A DNA stretch of 64,000 nucleotides from Chitinophaga pinensis (GTDB lineage Bacteria; Bacteroidota; Bacteroidia; Chitinophagales; Chitinophagaceae). The position numbers and the translations under genes are program-made. The notes under the pieces are model-generated. The model saw nothing but the letters and a program-made list of their open reading frames with translations, ran no database searches and was not told where the DNA came from. Of the stretch, positions 53,601 to 61,243 are shown piece after piece (within the stretch, counting starts at the first letter, position 1; the number at the start of each line of letters is the position of its first letter). Location of the stretch: positions 4,092,001 through 4,156,000 of the forward strand of contig LR632930.1 in NCBI GenBank assembly GCA_902167325.1, written 5' to 3'.

Positions 53601-53648
53601 TACTATCTGAATGCTCTTTCCATAACTGTGTAAATTCATTGCTCTCAT
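47628..53648 (-). CDS. Very large secreted T9SS protein with 14 HYR-like four-cysteine modules
   Basis: About 2,006 residues from the ATG at 53648; an ATG at 53639 is as likely. A signal peptide (LMVCMLLAGWLNEVSGQA) is followed by a unique N-terminal domain (to about residue 280), Ig/PKD-like domains (SCEVSGPQEACVST..., DAGADVSITHLDIASLNATVIGG), and then 14 modules of about 80 residues. The modules alternate between two types, A (..CSKDIPAPPVITANDNC..) and B (..CVGDIPAPPALTANDNC..), each with four Cys. Next comes a domain shared with few relatives (YCTYTQGYYGNVNGKACLPGG). The last 80 residues form a type-A T9SS sorting domain (VETYPNPYRDVVMFRFTAP). It is an adhesin-like surface or matrix protein. 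Confidence 0.9.
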   Translation of the reverse strand: MRAMNLHSYGKSIQIVLRNIMLMVCMLLAGWLNEVSGQAANLDQGANGKSTAPDSPVDWINGNLNANQAHFLEGYSVPYRAILTGLTVNQNYTLVIALDVKNSGKHALDYITHFQRLEPHGIFLHAAETVNPLLNITGFPPAYFTSTDTEPIPVPSSAGSPVPGQPSASFNALPAAERVMTGYNADLLSVTYASHGSLTASQSETVINITFKALKETAVLSWGGHIAREADWGSDPITGETNSASAINGSPYHMRLKNWIINGEVVSIGNQDRSLKTDAVFIPPTCEVSGPQEACVSTTSLAFTSTVDNATGLTYLWSIIGSNTAGAKIVNNTLANISVVPIGATFTPGTFNLRLIVTRNGLSDTCYSGSHEAPGLPVTIYQPVVDAGADVSITHLDIASLNATVIGGKSPYTFSWSPATGLSDPNVHNPTFTPPSTGIFQFVVTVTDAAGCTDKDTVVITVTQHADPPCVIDGPDPVCPGSSNVYTGPDPSLVSFFQWSVTGNGTITGDTDKGTVTILAGNTCGPYTIQLITATPDGKVKDTCTRVVQVQDNEKPVLHGSAPDATLGCGKDVPAAPVITATDNCVANITAQMSSSTFDSTCINKFRIVRKWWATDACGNTSDTLTQVITVNDDVKPVISGTYEETVNVACVGDIPAPPALTANDNCDGLLQPNYSEQGSGTACDSTIVRTWVFTDACGNSASATQTIHLKDAIAPTLVGTAQDANVTCSKDIPAPPVITANDNCPAEVKVNFTSTTYDSTCVNKFRIVRKWWAVDGCGNTSDVLTQTIIVNDDVKPVISGTYEETVNVSCVGDIPAPPALTANDNCDGLLQPNYTEQGSGTACDSTIVRTWVFTDACGNSASATQTIHLKDAIAPTLVGTAQDANVACSKDIPAPPVITANDNCPAEVKVNFTSTTYDSTCVNKFRIVRKWWAVDGCGNTSDVLTQTIIVNDDVKPIISGTYEETVNVSCVGDIPAPPALTANDNCDGLLQPNYTEQGSGTACDSTIVRTWVFTDACGNSASATQTIHLKDAIAPTLVGTAQDANVACSKDIPAPPVITANDNCPAEVKVNFTSTTYDSTCVNKFRIVRKWWAVDGCGNTSDVLTQTIIVNDDVKPIISGTYEETVNVACVGDIPAPPALTANDNCDGLLQPNYSEQGSGSACDSTIVRTWVFTDACGNSASATQTIHLKDAIAPTLVGTAQDANVTCSKDIPAPPVITANDNCPAEVKVNFTSTTYDSTCVNKFRIVRKWWAVDGCGNTSDVLTQTIVVNDNVKPVITASYEDKIEVKCVGDIPQVPAISAYDNCDGELQPQYSEQGSGTACDSTIVRTWVFTDGCGNTASATQTIHLQDLVPPTLNGTAQNVNVTCSKDIPAPPVITASDNCPAEVKLHFTENTYDSICVNKFRLERTWWAVDGCGNTSEVLTQTIIVNDDVKPIISGTYDETVNVVCVGDIPAPPSITATDNCAGVLQPDYSEEGSGTACDSTIVRTWVFTDGCGNTVTATQTIHLKDLVKPVLNGTAPDATVQCAKDVPAPPAIKATDNCGTAKVYYSETKKNVVCVNRFVLVRKWWAKDNCGNTSDTLYQKVTVYDNTIPVVTNKPADKTLPCGSQPSFNPPSFSDNCGGYVTVVVADRQEGTSCPVTYIRRWTGTDACGNSVWVEQRVRVLCCASYCTYTQGYYGNVNGKACLPGGGTTTAKAIMLGAVDAQPGDSVLFGLKATRKFFTLFLMDVSNDNIFKMLPGGGTPAALKGYATYSKPATWPLVPISTAASKYGKINNVLLSQTMTLFFNFRVTPGLTGLPIQGTLLMTSKLTACGSTIPVAKVDSFELPKSVVNYLTSIGQANVGGLFNLANKYLGGQTVTGVTASDVNAAVDAINRGFDKCAVLIGWSNAKLNCAPQVMATGTDDEKMMTIEPETNILSVETYPNPYRDVVMFRFTAPVTGTLQLLIYNLGGQQVDALNKGTVQKGSVHQIRYAVPDAHRSTLIYKLSVGRAEATGKLIYIKH
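49840..51760. repeat. Four nearly identical 480-bp tandem repeats inside the HYR gene
   Basis: The period is exactly 480 bp (160 residues = one A plus one B module). For example, the 60 bases starting at 49861, 50341, 50821 and 51301 are identical, and other stretches differ by only a few bases. Modules outside this block are clearly more diverged. Such identity points to recent duplication or gene conversion, and to a risk of assembly errors in copy number. Confidence 0.92.
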
Positions 53649-54126
53649 AATCACAGATTTTAATACCATCAATGGGGTCCCGGTACGGGCAGCAGCACGT
53701 ACAACATCATCAGGCAAGGGATCTGGTAATCATCAGCAGCCGGAGATGCAGCTAATGCATATCAATTCCATAGCAGGAACATTGATTAATCACGAATACA
53801 GTTAAAAAGAAAGAGGATAATGGAAGAGACGGAGGTAAGCCGCGTTGGAGGAACTCAATTCTAAAAAAGAGACATTTGCCGTTAGTGAAGTAATAAGACT
53901 GTTACAGCAGATTTTGGTACAGGCGCTTGAATAAAAGCCATTAATTTGCTACAAAGGTTGGAGATTTCCCGGATATAGCGAAAAATATTTTCGCGATTTT
54001 GCCGCTTATCATAAATTTCCTCGTATCCGCACACTATCAGCTGCCGAATACATCATTTTTGACATTTAACGTTTTACCTAACATGTAATTGCAACCGGTT
54101 TCAAAAGGCAGGTCAGCCTTGCCGTA
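53649..54126. other. Intergenic stretch upstream of the HYR gene
   Basis: About 480 bp with no gene. I find no full TAnnTTTG match on the minus strand near the HYR gene start. The promoter of that gene is therefore not identified. Confidence 0.5.
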
Positions 54127-54158
54127 ATTAAAAAGGGACGCCTTTCAGCGCCCCTTTC
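54127..54158 (-). terminator. Terminator of the SusCD/TlpA operon
   Basis: On the minus strand AAAGGGGCGC and GCGTCCCTTT form a 10-bp stem with one mismatch, followed by TTAATT. Confidence 0.7.
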
Positions 54159-54181
54159 TCTTTGCTTATCTAACGTAAAAA

Positions 54182-55354
54182 TCATTCACCAATCACTTCT
54201 TTCAGCTTCGCGTCCAGCTCGTCTTCACTTTCTTTACCGCCGCCAACGAGCTTGTAGATGATCTTGCCCTGCGGATCGATCAGGTATTTGGTGGGGAAGC
54301 CGGTAATACCATACTTCTGCACCAGGTCAAACTCCTGCTTGCCGTAATTGTTCATTACGTGCAGCCAGTTGATACCGTCTTTTTCCACAGCACTTTTCCA
54401 GGACTTTTCGGCAGATTCCAGTGTATTCGTTTTTTCTTCGGATACCCCTACGATCTCAAAGCCTTTGGATTTGTACTTGTCGTACAGCTGCCGCATATGC
54501 GGATGGCTTGCCCGGCAGGGACCGCACCAGCTGCCCCAGAAATCTACCAGTACATACTTCCCTTTGAGCGACGACAGGGTGAAGTTATTACCGTTGATGT
54601 CTTTCTTCGTGAAGTCGATAGCCGGCATGCCAAGGGCCGTAGCCTTCGTGCTTTCGATCTTGTTGGAGATCAGCTTACTATAGAAAGTATGCTTCCAGGT
54701 GCCGGCCAGTTTGCCATAGGCCTTCGCATATTCTTCCGGCGTGTATTCTTCATACATCATACTCAGCAGGTACATGCTGGTAAAAGCTCCCGGGTTTTTA
54801 GCGATATACGCCTGGCGGAGCACTTTCTTTTTCTCTTCCAGCTCATTCCCTTCTTTCCGGTAAGCTGCAGCTTTGGTGGTGTCGCCTGCTTTGTAAGCAA
54901 TGGCGCCCGCTTTTGTGGCTTCCCATTTCTTTTCGATCAGGGGCAGCTCAGGTGCATGCAGCTTCGCGAATTCCACGTTCAGTTTACCGCCCTTCGCTAT
55001 GGCGAGGAACGACTTCTCAGAAGTGCCTTTAATGGTAATCTTACCATCTTCCAGCACAAACTCCATTAAAGGGCCGGGGATGAACATACCGCCGCTGGAC
55101 ATCTGGAACCGGCTGCCGGGGTGGCTGTTAAACATCACCGCCATCACCGGCTCAGCAACTTCCCCGCTGAAGCGAAGACCGCCATCGGGCAGCCTCTGCG
55201 CAGTATCGGAATGGCGTGCGCCGTTCTTCACATAGCTCAGTGTCAGCATATGGTTATCCTGACCTTCGAGGTACACGTCTACCGTAAACTTCTGCTGGGC
55301 AGCAACCTGTAAGGCTGCCGACAGCGCTAATATGGAAAAGATTGTTTTACGCAT
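54182..55354 (-). CDS. TlpA-like thioredoxin-fold protein with a DUF4369-like N-terminus
   Basis: 390 residues. The signal peptide ends near AAQQ. Residues 20-125 form a DUF4369-type beta domain. A helical linker (130-240) is followed by the thioredoxin domain with the active site WGSWCGPC and the cis-Pro loop TGFPTKYLID. These proteins reduce disulfides or peroxides in the periplasm. It is the last gene of the susCD operon, 12 bp after a similar gene. Confidence 0.9.
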   Translation of the reverse strand: MRKTIFSILALSAALQVAAQQKFTVDVYLEGQDNHMLTLSYVKNGARHSDTAQRLPDGGLRFSGEVAEPVMAVMFNSHPGSRFQMSSGGMFIPGPLMEFVLEDGKITIKGTSEKSFLAIAKGGKLNVEFAKLHAPELPLIEKKWEATKAGAIAYKAGDTTKAAAYRKEGNELEEKKKVLRQAYIAKNPGAFTSMYLLSMMYEEYTPEEYAKAYGKLAGTWKHTFYSKLISNKIESTKATALGMPAIDFTKKDINGNNFTLSSLKGKYVLVDFWGSWCGPCRASHPHMRQLYDKYKSKGFEIVGVSEEKTNTLESAEKSWKSAVEKDGINWLHVMNNYGKQEFDLVQKYGITGFPTKYLIDPQGKIIYKLVGGGKESEDELDAKLKEVIGE

Positions 55355-55366
55355 ATGGTTGGTTTG

Positions 55367-56611
55367 TTACATAGACATGGCGCGCATCACTTTCTTTTCC
55401 GTTGCCGGCTGCGCACCAATGCCTTTTTCAATAACTGCTTTGATCTCTTTTTCCGCTTCCGGGCTGTAACCGGTGAACTTGGTTACGATCTTGCCTTCAC
55501 GGTCGATCAGGTACAGCGTAGGGATACCGGAGAACTGATACAATGCCATGGTCTTATCCTTATCATTGCTCAACAGCTGCTCCCAGGGCATTTTCTCATC
55601 TGCCATCGCTTTCTCCCATGCTTTCTTATCCGTATCGATGGAAATGCTTACCACTTCCAGTCCTTTTGCTTTGTACTGTTCGTGCAGTTCCATCACTTTA
55701 GGAATAGCCTGGCGGCAGGGTCCGCACCAGCTTGCCCAGAAGTCTACCAGCAGGTATTTGCCTTTGTACTTTTCCAGTCCCTGCAGCTGGCCAAGGTGGT
55801 CAGGGTAGGAGATGGAAGGTGCAGGCTGGCCGGGCTGGAGTTTCATCATCTGCGCACGGTTGTTGATGATGGTGGTTTTTAAATTCTTCGCCTCGCTCAG
55901 CCAGGGATACATCTTTATAAGCCGGTCCAGATGGTTGAGGGTTGCGGCGTATTGCGTGGTATCATGCGGACTGCCGGCGCTGCGCAGCGCGTAGATCATA
56001 ACGGGCCGGTCTTTATAAATTTCCTTCAGCAGCTCATCGCGCTGCTGCTGGTCTTTCCGGGGATCATTATAACGACGGCGGTCTTTCCAGTAACCAGACC
56101 AAATTGAGTCACCGGTTTTTTCCCTGTGTTGTTTTGCATAATATTCCTCGTTATACTCATCTACCATGCGGAGGTATCCAAGGGTATTGTTCAGTTCCAT
56201 CTGGTTGATGAAATTATTGTCGTGCGAACCATCCACAAAGTAGAAGTGTGGGATTTTAATTTTCATCTTCGCCGTATCATATCCGCGTGAAGCCACGGTT
56301 ACGTTGGCATCGCTCCAGAAAGTGATATGCTCCCAGTGCATCACATTCAATTTGTAAATACCGGGATGATCCTGTTTGATTTTGAATGAGTAGGTGAGAT
56401 CAGCACCCAGTTCAACAGAATCCACTACGGTGGGTTTGCCGGTACCATTGTCCCGGCTCAGCCAGATTTTCTTTGGCTGACCTTCCGGTGTGGCGAATTT
56501 AACTGACCCTTTTACCGTAATCTGTTTTGGCAGTGTGGCTTTCTGGGCCATGAGCGTAGCCGGACTCATCAGCAGCGCTATTAATGCAGGTTTCAACATT
56601 GCGTTCTTCAT
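55367..56611 (-). CDS. TlpA-like thioredoxin-fold protein
   Basis: 414 residues. The signal peptide ends near LMAQKA. A beta domain (residues 28-125, ITVKGSVKFATPEGQ...) and a helical linker precede the thioredoxin domain with FWASWCGPC and the cis-Pro segment SGIPTLYLID. It differs from its neighbour in the N-terminal domain, so the two are not simple duplicates and may act on different partners. It begins 20 bp after susD and precedes the second tlpA-like gene by 12 bp. Confidence 0.9.
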   Translation of the reverse strand: MKNAMLKPALIALLMSPATLMAQKATLPKQITVKGSVKFATPEGQPKKIWLSRDNGTGKPTVVDSVELGADLTYSFKIKQDHPGIYKLNVMHWEHITFWSDANVTVASRGYDTAKMKIKIPHFYFVDGSHDNNFINQMELNNTLGYLRMVDEYNEEYYAKQHREKTGDSIWSGYWKDRRRYNDPRKDQQQRDELLKEIYKDRPVMIYALRSAGSPHDTTQYAATLNHLDRLIKMYPWLSEAKNLKTTIINNRAQMMKLQPGQPAPSISYPDHLGQLQGLEKYKGKYLLVDFWASWCGPCRQAIPKVMELHEQYKAKGLEVVSISIDTDKKAWEKAMADEKMPWEQLLSNDKDKTMALYQFSGIPTLYLIDREGKIVTKFTGYSPEAEKEIKAVIEKGIGAQPATEKKVMRAMSM

Positions 56612-56631
56612 TCCTGTTAGGTTTGTTTATA

Positions 56632-57954
56632 CTAATAATCGTCGTTTTGTTCAAGTGTCGGGTTCAGGGTAAACAGGCGCTCGGGAACGGGGAAGATGAC
56701 GTGACCGGCAGGTTGCTGCAACCCTTCGAGCCATGGAATGGCTTTTCCGAAGCGGCGCATATCGCTCCAGCGGTGGCGCTCGCCTATAAATTCTCTGCGG
56801 CGCTCCCATTCAATGGCATCCAGGAAGGCAGCCGGACTGGCGAAGTCTGCATTGGCCCGGAGGCTGGCTTTACGTTTGGCGCGTACTTCGTTGTAACGCG
56901 TTACATCCACGGTACCGGCTCTGGCTTTAGCTTCCGCCACGATGAGGAATGCTTCGCTATAGCGGCAAACCGGGTAGGAGGGCTGCGCTTCTTCCGGATA
57001 CTTCTGGAGGAACCAAACCTTGTCTACAATGTCTTTCCCTTTCTGGTATTTGAAGAAGGCCTTGCGGATATCGGTGTCTTCATAAGACTTTACGAGGTTG
57101 GAATCGATCCAGTACGAAGCGCTGCCGGCCTGCCCGTCTCCTGTTCCATATACACCCGCCAGCCCCTGCCGCGTGCTTCCGTTGCTGGATACTTCGGCGA
57201 TAGCGTATACCACTTCTTTCGTGCTGGTATTGTATTTGAAAATGTCTTCGAACTTCGTGTCCTGCAGGGCAAATTTGTTGGAAGTGATGACTTCATTGGC
57301 CAGTCTTTCCGCATCGGCATTCTTGCCGTTATTGAGGTAATGGCGGGCCAGGAGCAGTTGTGCTGCCTGTTTGCTGCCTTTCATGGATTTGCCTTCATAA
57401 TCAGGGAGCAGCTCCACCGCTTTGAGGAGATTCCCTTCTATTTCGGCCTTCACTTTCTCTTCCGGTTGCCTTTGCGGATAGCTCAGCGGGTTTTCCGTGC
57501 CGTCCATGATCGCCACTTTACCGAAATGTTCATTCAGCAGGGTGTAGGCGTATGCACGCAACAGGAAAGCCTCGCCGGCAATAGGCCGGAGGGCGGCTTC
57601 GCTGGTATGCTCATTATAATACCGGATCACCATATTCGCATTGTTCACACAGGCGAAAGGGTAACGGTATGCCATCGTAATCGAGTTATCATTCAGCGGG
57701 ATGTTGCATAACTCGAAGCCCTGCATAGCGGCGGTTTGCAGATCGTCGCTCATGATCTCGGGGAGGATGTAATAGTTATAGAAGGCGTTGTTGGTAAGCG
57801 CCAGCTTGGTGGCATTCAGTACCAGTGCCACGTTGCTGCTGTTCACCTGGTCGGGAGACACCATGGTGTCTGGCTGAATATCCAGTTTATTGGAGCAGGA
57901 AGCCATTCCAAGAACAGCGCAGGCGGATATATGGAGGAATAATGATTTCTTCAT
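56632..57954 (-). CDS. SusD/RagB family nutrient-binding lipoprotein
   Basis: 440 residues from the ATG at 57954. Lipobox GMASC with Cys20. The SusD pattern is seen as IMSDDLQ, a TPR-rich helical part (AEAFLLRAYAYTLLNEHFGKVAIM; AAQLLLARHYLNNGKNADAERLANEVI) and the C-terminal RYSEAFLIVAEAKAR...WERRREFIGERHRWSDMRRFG. SusD lids the SusC receptor and binds the cargo. Starts 11 bp after susC. The cargo is unknown: no glycosidase or peptidase is in the operon. Confidence 0.95.
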   Translation of the reverse strand: MKKSLFLHISACAVLGMASCSNKLDIQPDTMVSPDQVNSSNVALVLNATKLALTNNAFYNYYILPEIMSDDLQTAAMQGFELCNIPLNDNSITMAYRYPFACVNNANMVIRYYNEHTSEAALRPIAGEAFLLRAYAYTLLNEHFGKVAIMDGTENPLSYPQRQPEEKVKAEIEGNLLKAVELLPDYEGKSMKGSKQAAQLLLARHYLNNGKNADAERLANEVITSNKFALQDTKFEDIFKYNTSTKEVVYAIAEVSSNGSTRQGLAGVYGTGDGQAGSASYWIDSNLVKSYEDTDIRKAFFKYQKGKDIVDKVWFLQKYPEEAQPSYPVCRYSEAFLIVAEAKARAGTVDVTRYNEVRAKRKASLRANADFASPAAFLDAIEWERRREFIGERHRWSDMRRFGKAIPWLEGLQQPAGHVIFPVPERLFTLNPTLEQNDDY

Positions 57955-57965
57955 GACGGTTGATT

Positions 57966-60900
57966 TTAGAAAGACAGGTCTACACCCAACACCATGCTCC
58001 TGGGATTGGGAATGTTGGAAGAAACGATACCGGAGTTGGAAGCCGCTTCCGGATCGAAGCCGATGTATTTGGTAACGGTGAACAGGTTCTGTCCCGCTAC
58101 ATACACTTTCGCTCTGCTGATGGTAGCTTTGGTCAGCCACTGCTTCGGCAGCATGTACGACACCGTCAGGTTACGCAAACGGAGGTAAGAAGCATCGTAT
58201 ACGAACTGTGTAGAGGGGCGGTAGTTCCAGTCTACCGACCTACCGGCACCATGCACCCCTGCAATAGCGCGGGGCACGTCGGTTACATCGCCCGGTTTGC
58301 GCCAGCGGTCGTTCACAATATTGAATTTATTAGGCATGGCACCGAACCAGTCGAGATCGTAGTTGCGGAGCGATTGCTCGTAGTAGTCGTAGATCTTGGT
58401 ACCCACAACATACGTGAACAGTGCTTCCACGGAAACGCCTTTGTAACCGGCAGAGAGTGTGGTACCACCTGTGAATTTCGGCAGGGCAATGGGTACGTAG
58501 ATGTAATCCTTGCTATCCCATTTACCGTCTTTATTCCGGTCTTCGTAGATCATGTCTCCGGTTTGCGGATCCACACCCAGCGAGTTGTACACCTGTACGG
58601 AACCTACCGCCTGGCCTACACGTGCAATGGAGGAGGGACCTCCGAAGATGAACGTACCGTAGTTGAGTACAGAGTCGGAGAGGGCGATGATCTTGTTACG
58701 GTTCAGGTTCATGTTGGTCTCTACTTTCCAGCTGATGGCGGCGTTGCGGTTGCTGCTGATGGAAAGGTCTATATCAAACCCTTTGTTGCGGATATCGCCC
58801 ACGTTGAAGGGAATGGTTTGTGCGCCAAATTCCCAGGGAATAAAGCGGGTGCTGAGCAGGCCGGTAGTGGATTTGTTGTAATAGTCCACCGTCAGTGTTA
58901 CCCGGTTATTGAACATACCGAGGTCGATGCCGGCGTCAAACTGTTTGGTTTGCTCCCAGCGGATGTTGGGGTTGCCGATCACATCTCTGAAACGCAGGGC
59001 GGGTTCTCCGAGGTTGGAGGTGGCCTGCATCAGGTGCTGCGTAGTGAAGTTCGCCACCGGTCTGATGTTACCACTGATACCGTAGCTGCTGCGGAGCTTC
59101 AGGAACTGAACCAGCTGCTGATCCTTCATGAAACCTTCCTGCGCAATATCCCATCCTGCGGAAACGGAAGGGAACCAGGAGTACCGGTTGTCTTTGTTCA
59201 GTTTGGAGGAACCGTCTGTACGAATGCTGGCACCCAGCATGTATTTGTTATCCCAGTCGAAAGCCACACGGCCGAAGTACGCTTCGGATGTTTCCTGACT
59301 GTTACCGTTCAGGGACGATATGGAACCGGTGCTGCCATAAGCAGAAGCCGCAGCGCCGCCGGTGATCACATCTACCCGGGGGAAGCCGTTGAGGTCATAA
59401 CCCCAGCCATTGTTCTCCACGCTGTAAAACGTGTAACCTGCGGTGGCGTTCACACCCAGTTTGTTCCAGCGGTTGGTATAGGTAAAGTAGTTATCGAAGT
59501 TGTAGTTGAAGTTATCGGAACCATTCGTTTTCAGGTATCCTTTCTGTGACTGGCCGAGGTAACCGAGGGGCGACTGATAATCGCGGCCGAAAGTGTTGTA
59601 CTTGTTGGCTGCGAAAGCGGAGCGGAACTGGAGGTTTTTGTGCAGCTTGATTTCTGCCGCCAGGTTGCCAAACCAGGTAGTGGTGCGGTTCTTATTCCTG
59701 TTCTCTGACATTTCACCGAGGGGGTGGCTTTGCATGCCCACGTAATACCCGAGCGATCCGTCTGCGTTGCGCACCGGCTCTTCCGGTGTATCGGGCCGGG
59801 CGTTAAAGGCGCTCACGAGCGGGTAGGCGCTGTTCTTGCTCACGGCTTGCGTCAGGTTGAGGTTCCCCATGAGGCGGAGCCAGTCTGCCACCTGCTGCGA
59901 CACATCTATTTTGGCCGTATAGCGCTCAAAGCGGCCGGTGCCGATGGCGGCATCTTCCGAATAACGGCCGAGCGACATATAATAATTCGATTTCTCACCA
60001 CCACCGCTCATGCTGGCCTGAATGTTATTCAGGGGAGCGTTATGGTTCTTTACTTTATCGATCCAGTCGGTGCTGCGGTTGGCCATGGTAAGGCCGGTAA
60101 CCTGTCCGTTGAGGCGGTTACGCTCGTTCTGCAGCTGGCTGATCTGTACAGGCGTGAGGCTGCCGGGGTTGGCCAGTTGTGCTTCAATATCAGCGATCCG
60201 GTTATTGCGGGAATCTTTAAAGGCAGCGGCATATTCCTCGGTATTCAGCATCCTGCGCGTAGTGGGTACGTTGTTGAAGCCAGTATACGCATTTACGGAG
60301 AAAGTGGGCTTCTGTCCGGCGCGCCCTTTCTTGGTGGTGATGATGATAACGCCGGTGGAACCGCGGGCACCGTAGATGGCGGCAGAGGCGGCATCCTTCA
60401 GGACGTCGATGGTTTCAATGTCCTGCGGGTTGATGGAGTTCAGCGAAATATTGCCACCTTCCATCACCAGTCCGTCTACCACAATCAGCGGGTTGGCATC
60501 CTGTGCGCGGGCGGATTGTACGCCGCGTATCTGGATATTGGGCGTGCTGCCGGGCGCTCCTGAGGAGGAAGCCACGAATACGCCGGGGATGCGGCCCTGG
60601 AGTGCCTTACCCACATCGCTGACGATGTTGTTCTCCGGCGCGAGTTTACGCGAATCAATAGAAGATATGCTGGTGGTTACCCCGCTGCGCTGGCGCGTGC
60701 CATATCCCACTACTACGGGCATCTGGAGGACCTGGGCGGTGGTGGTCAGCATAATTGGCTTTATTACGGCCGTGGCGGGGATCAGTATGGCTTCGAAGCC
60801 GATGGAGGAGATACGCAGCTGTGCGTTGGCAGGCACCCTGAGTTCAAACTCCCCCTTATCATTGGCGGTAACGCCGCCAGATCCATTTACCACCTTAATG

Positions 60901-61019
60901 GTGGCGCCGGGGATAGGGGCTTTGGTAAGCGAGTCGCGCACCGTGCCCCTGATAACCTGTTGGGCCAATGCCCCTGTGCTTAGCATACAGGCAAGAGATA
61001 GCAGATAAATTTGCTTCAT
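57966..61019 (-). CDS. SusC/RagA family TonB-linked outer-membrane receptor
   Basis: 1,017 residues. The signal peptide ends near GALAQQ. Residues 22-105 form a carboxypeptidase-like domain (IRGTVRDSLTKAPIPGATIKV). The plug (VVVGYGTRQRSGVTTSISSID..., LQGRIPGVFVASSSGAPGS, DVLKDAASAAIYGARGS) leads to the barrel, which ends SMVLGVDLSF. There is no STN domain, so the receptor is not the sensor of an ECF/anti-sigma system. It is the first gene of the four-gene operon and is divergent, across 225 bp, from a LytS/LytT-type system that might control it. Confidence 0.96.
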   Translation of the reverse strand: MKQIYLLSLACMLSTGALAQQVIRGTVRDSLTKAPIPGATIKVVNGSGGVTANDKGEFELRVPANAQLRISSIGFEAILIPATAVIKPIMLTTTAQVLQMPVVVGYGTRQRSGVTTSISSIDSRKLAPENNIVSDVGKALQGRIPGVFVASSSGAPGSTPNIQIRGVQSARAQDANPLIVVDGLVMEGGNISLNSINPQDIETIDVLKDAASAAIYGARGSTGVIIITTKKGRAGQKPTFSVNAYTGFNNVPTTRRMLNTEEYAAAFKDSRNNRIADIEAQLANPGSLTPVQISQLQNERNRLNGQVTGLTMANRSTDWIDKVKNHNAPLNNIQASMSGGGEKSNYYMSLGRYSEDAAIGTGRFERYTAKIDVSQQVADWLRLMGNLNLTQAVSKNSAYPLVSAFNARPDTPEEPVRNADGSLGYYVGMQSHPLGEMSENRNKNRTTTWFGNLAAEIKLHKNLQFRSAFAANKYNTFGRDYQSPLGYLGQSQKGYLKTNGSDNFNYNFDNYFTYTNRWNKLGVNATAGYTFYSVENNGWGYDLNGFPRVDVITGGAAASAYGSTGSISSLNGNSQETSEAYFGRVAFDWDNKYMLGASIRTDGSSKLNKDNRYSWFPSVSAGWDIAQEGFMKDQQLVQFLKLRSSYGISGNIRPVANFTTQHLMQATSNLGEPALRFRDVIGNPNIRWEQTKQFDAGIDLGMFNNRVTLTVDYYNKSTTGLLSTRFIPWEFGAQTIPFNVGDIRNKGFDIDLSISSNRNAAISWKVETNMNLNRNKIIALSDSVLNYGTFIFGGPSSIARVGQAVGSVQVYNSLGVDPQTGDMIYEDRNKDGKWDSKDYIYVPIALPKFTGGTTLSAGYKGVSVEALFTYVVGTKIYDYYEQSLRNYDLDWFGAMPNKFNIVNDRWRKPGDVTDVPRAIAGVHGAGRSVDWNYRPSTQFVYDASYLRLRNLTVSYMLPKQWLTKATISRAKVYVAGQNLFTVTKYIGFDPEAASNSGIVSSNIPNPRSMVLGVDLSF

Positions 61020-61243
61020 AATACACTACTGTTTGGCAGATGAAATGGTTGATTTGGTCGAATATCGGTTGATTGTACTTTGTCTGATAGAAATGAGTCC
61101 CATGCTCGTCCGAAAATATAGTGGCTACAGCAATTCCGGAAGAAAAACTGTACGTACCGGCTTGCCACAGGTACAATCCGGCAAAGGGGGAGGACGAAAA
61201 ATATTTCACCTCAAATGCCCTGTTATAGCGTATCTTAGCCCTC

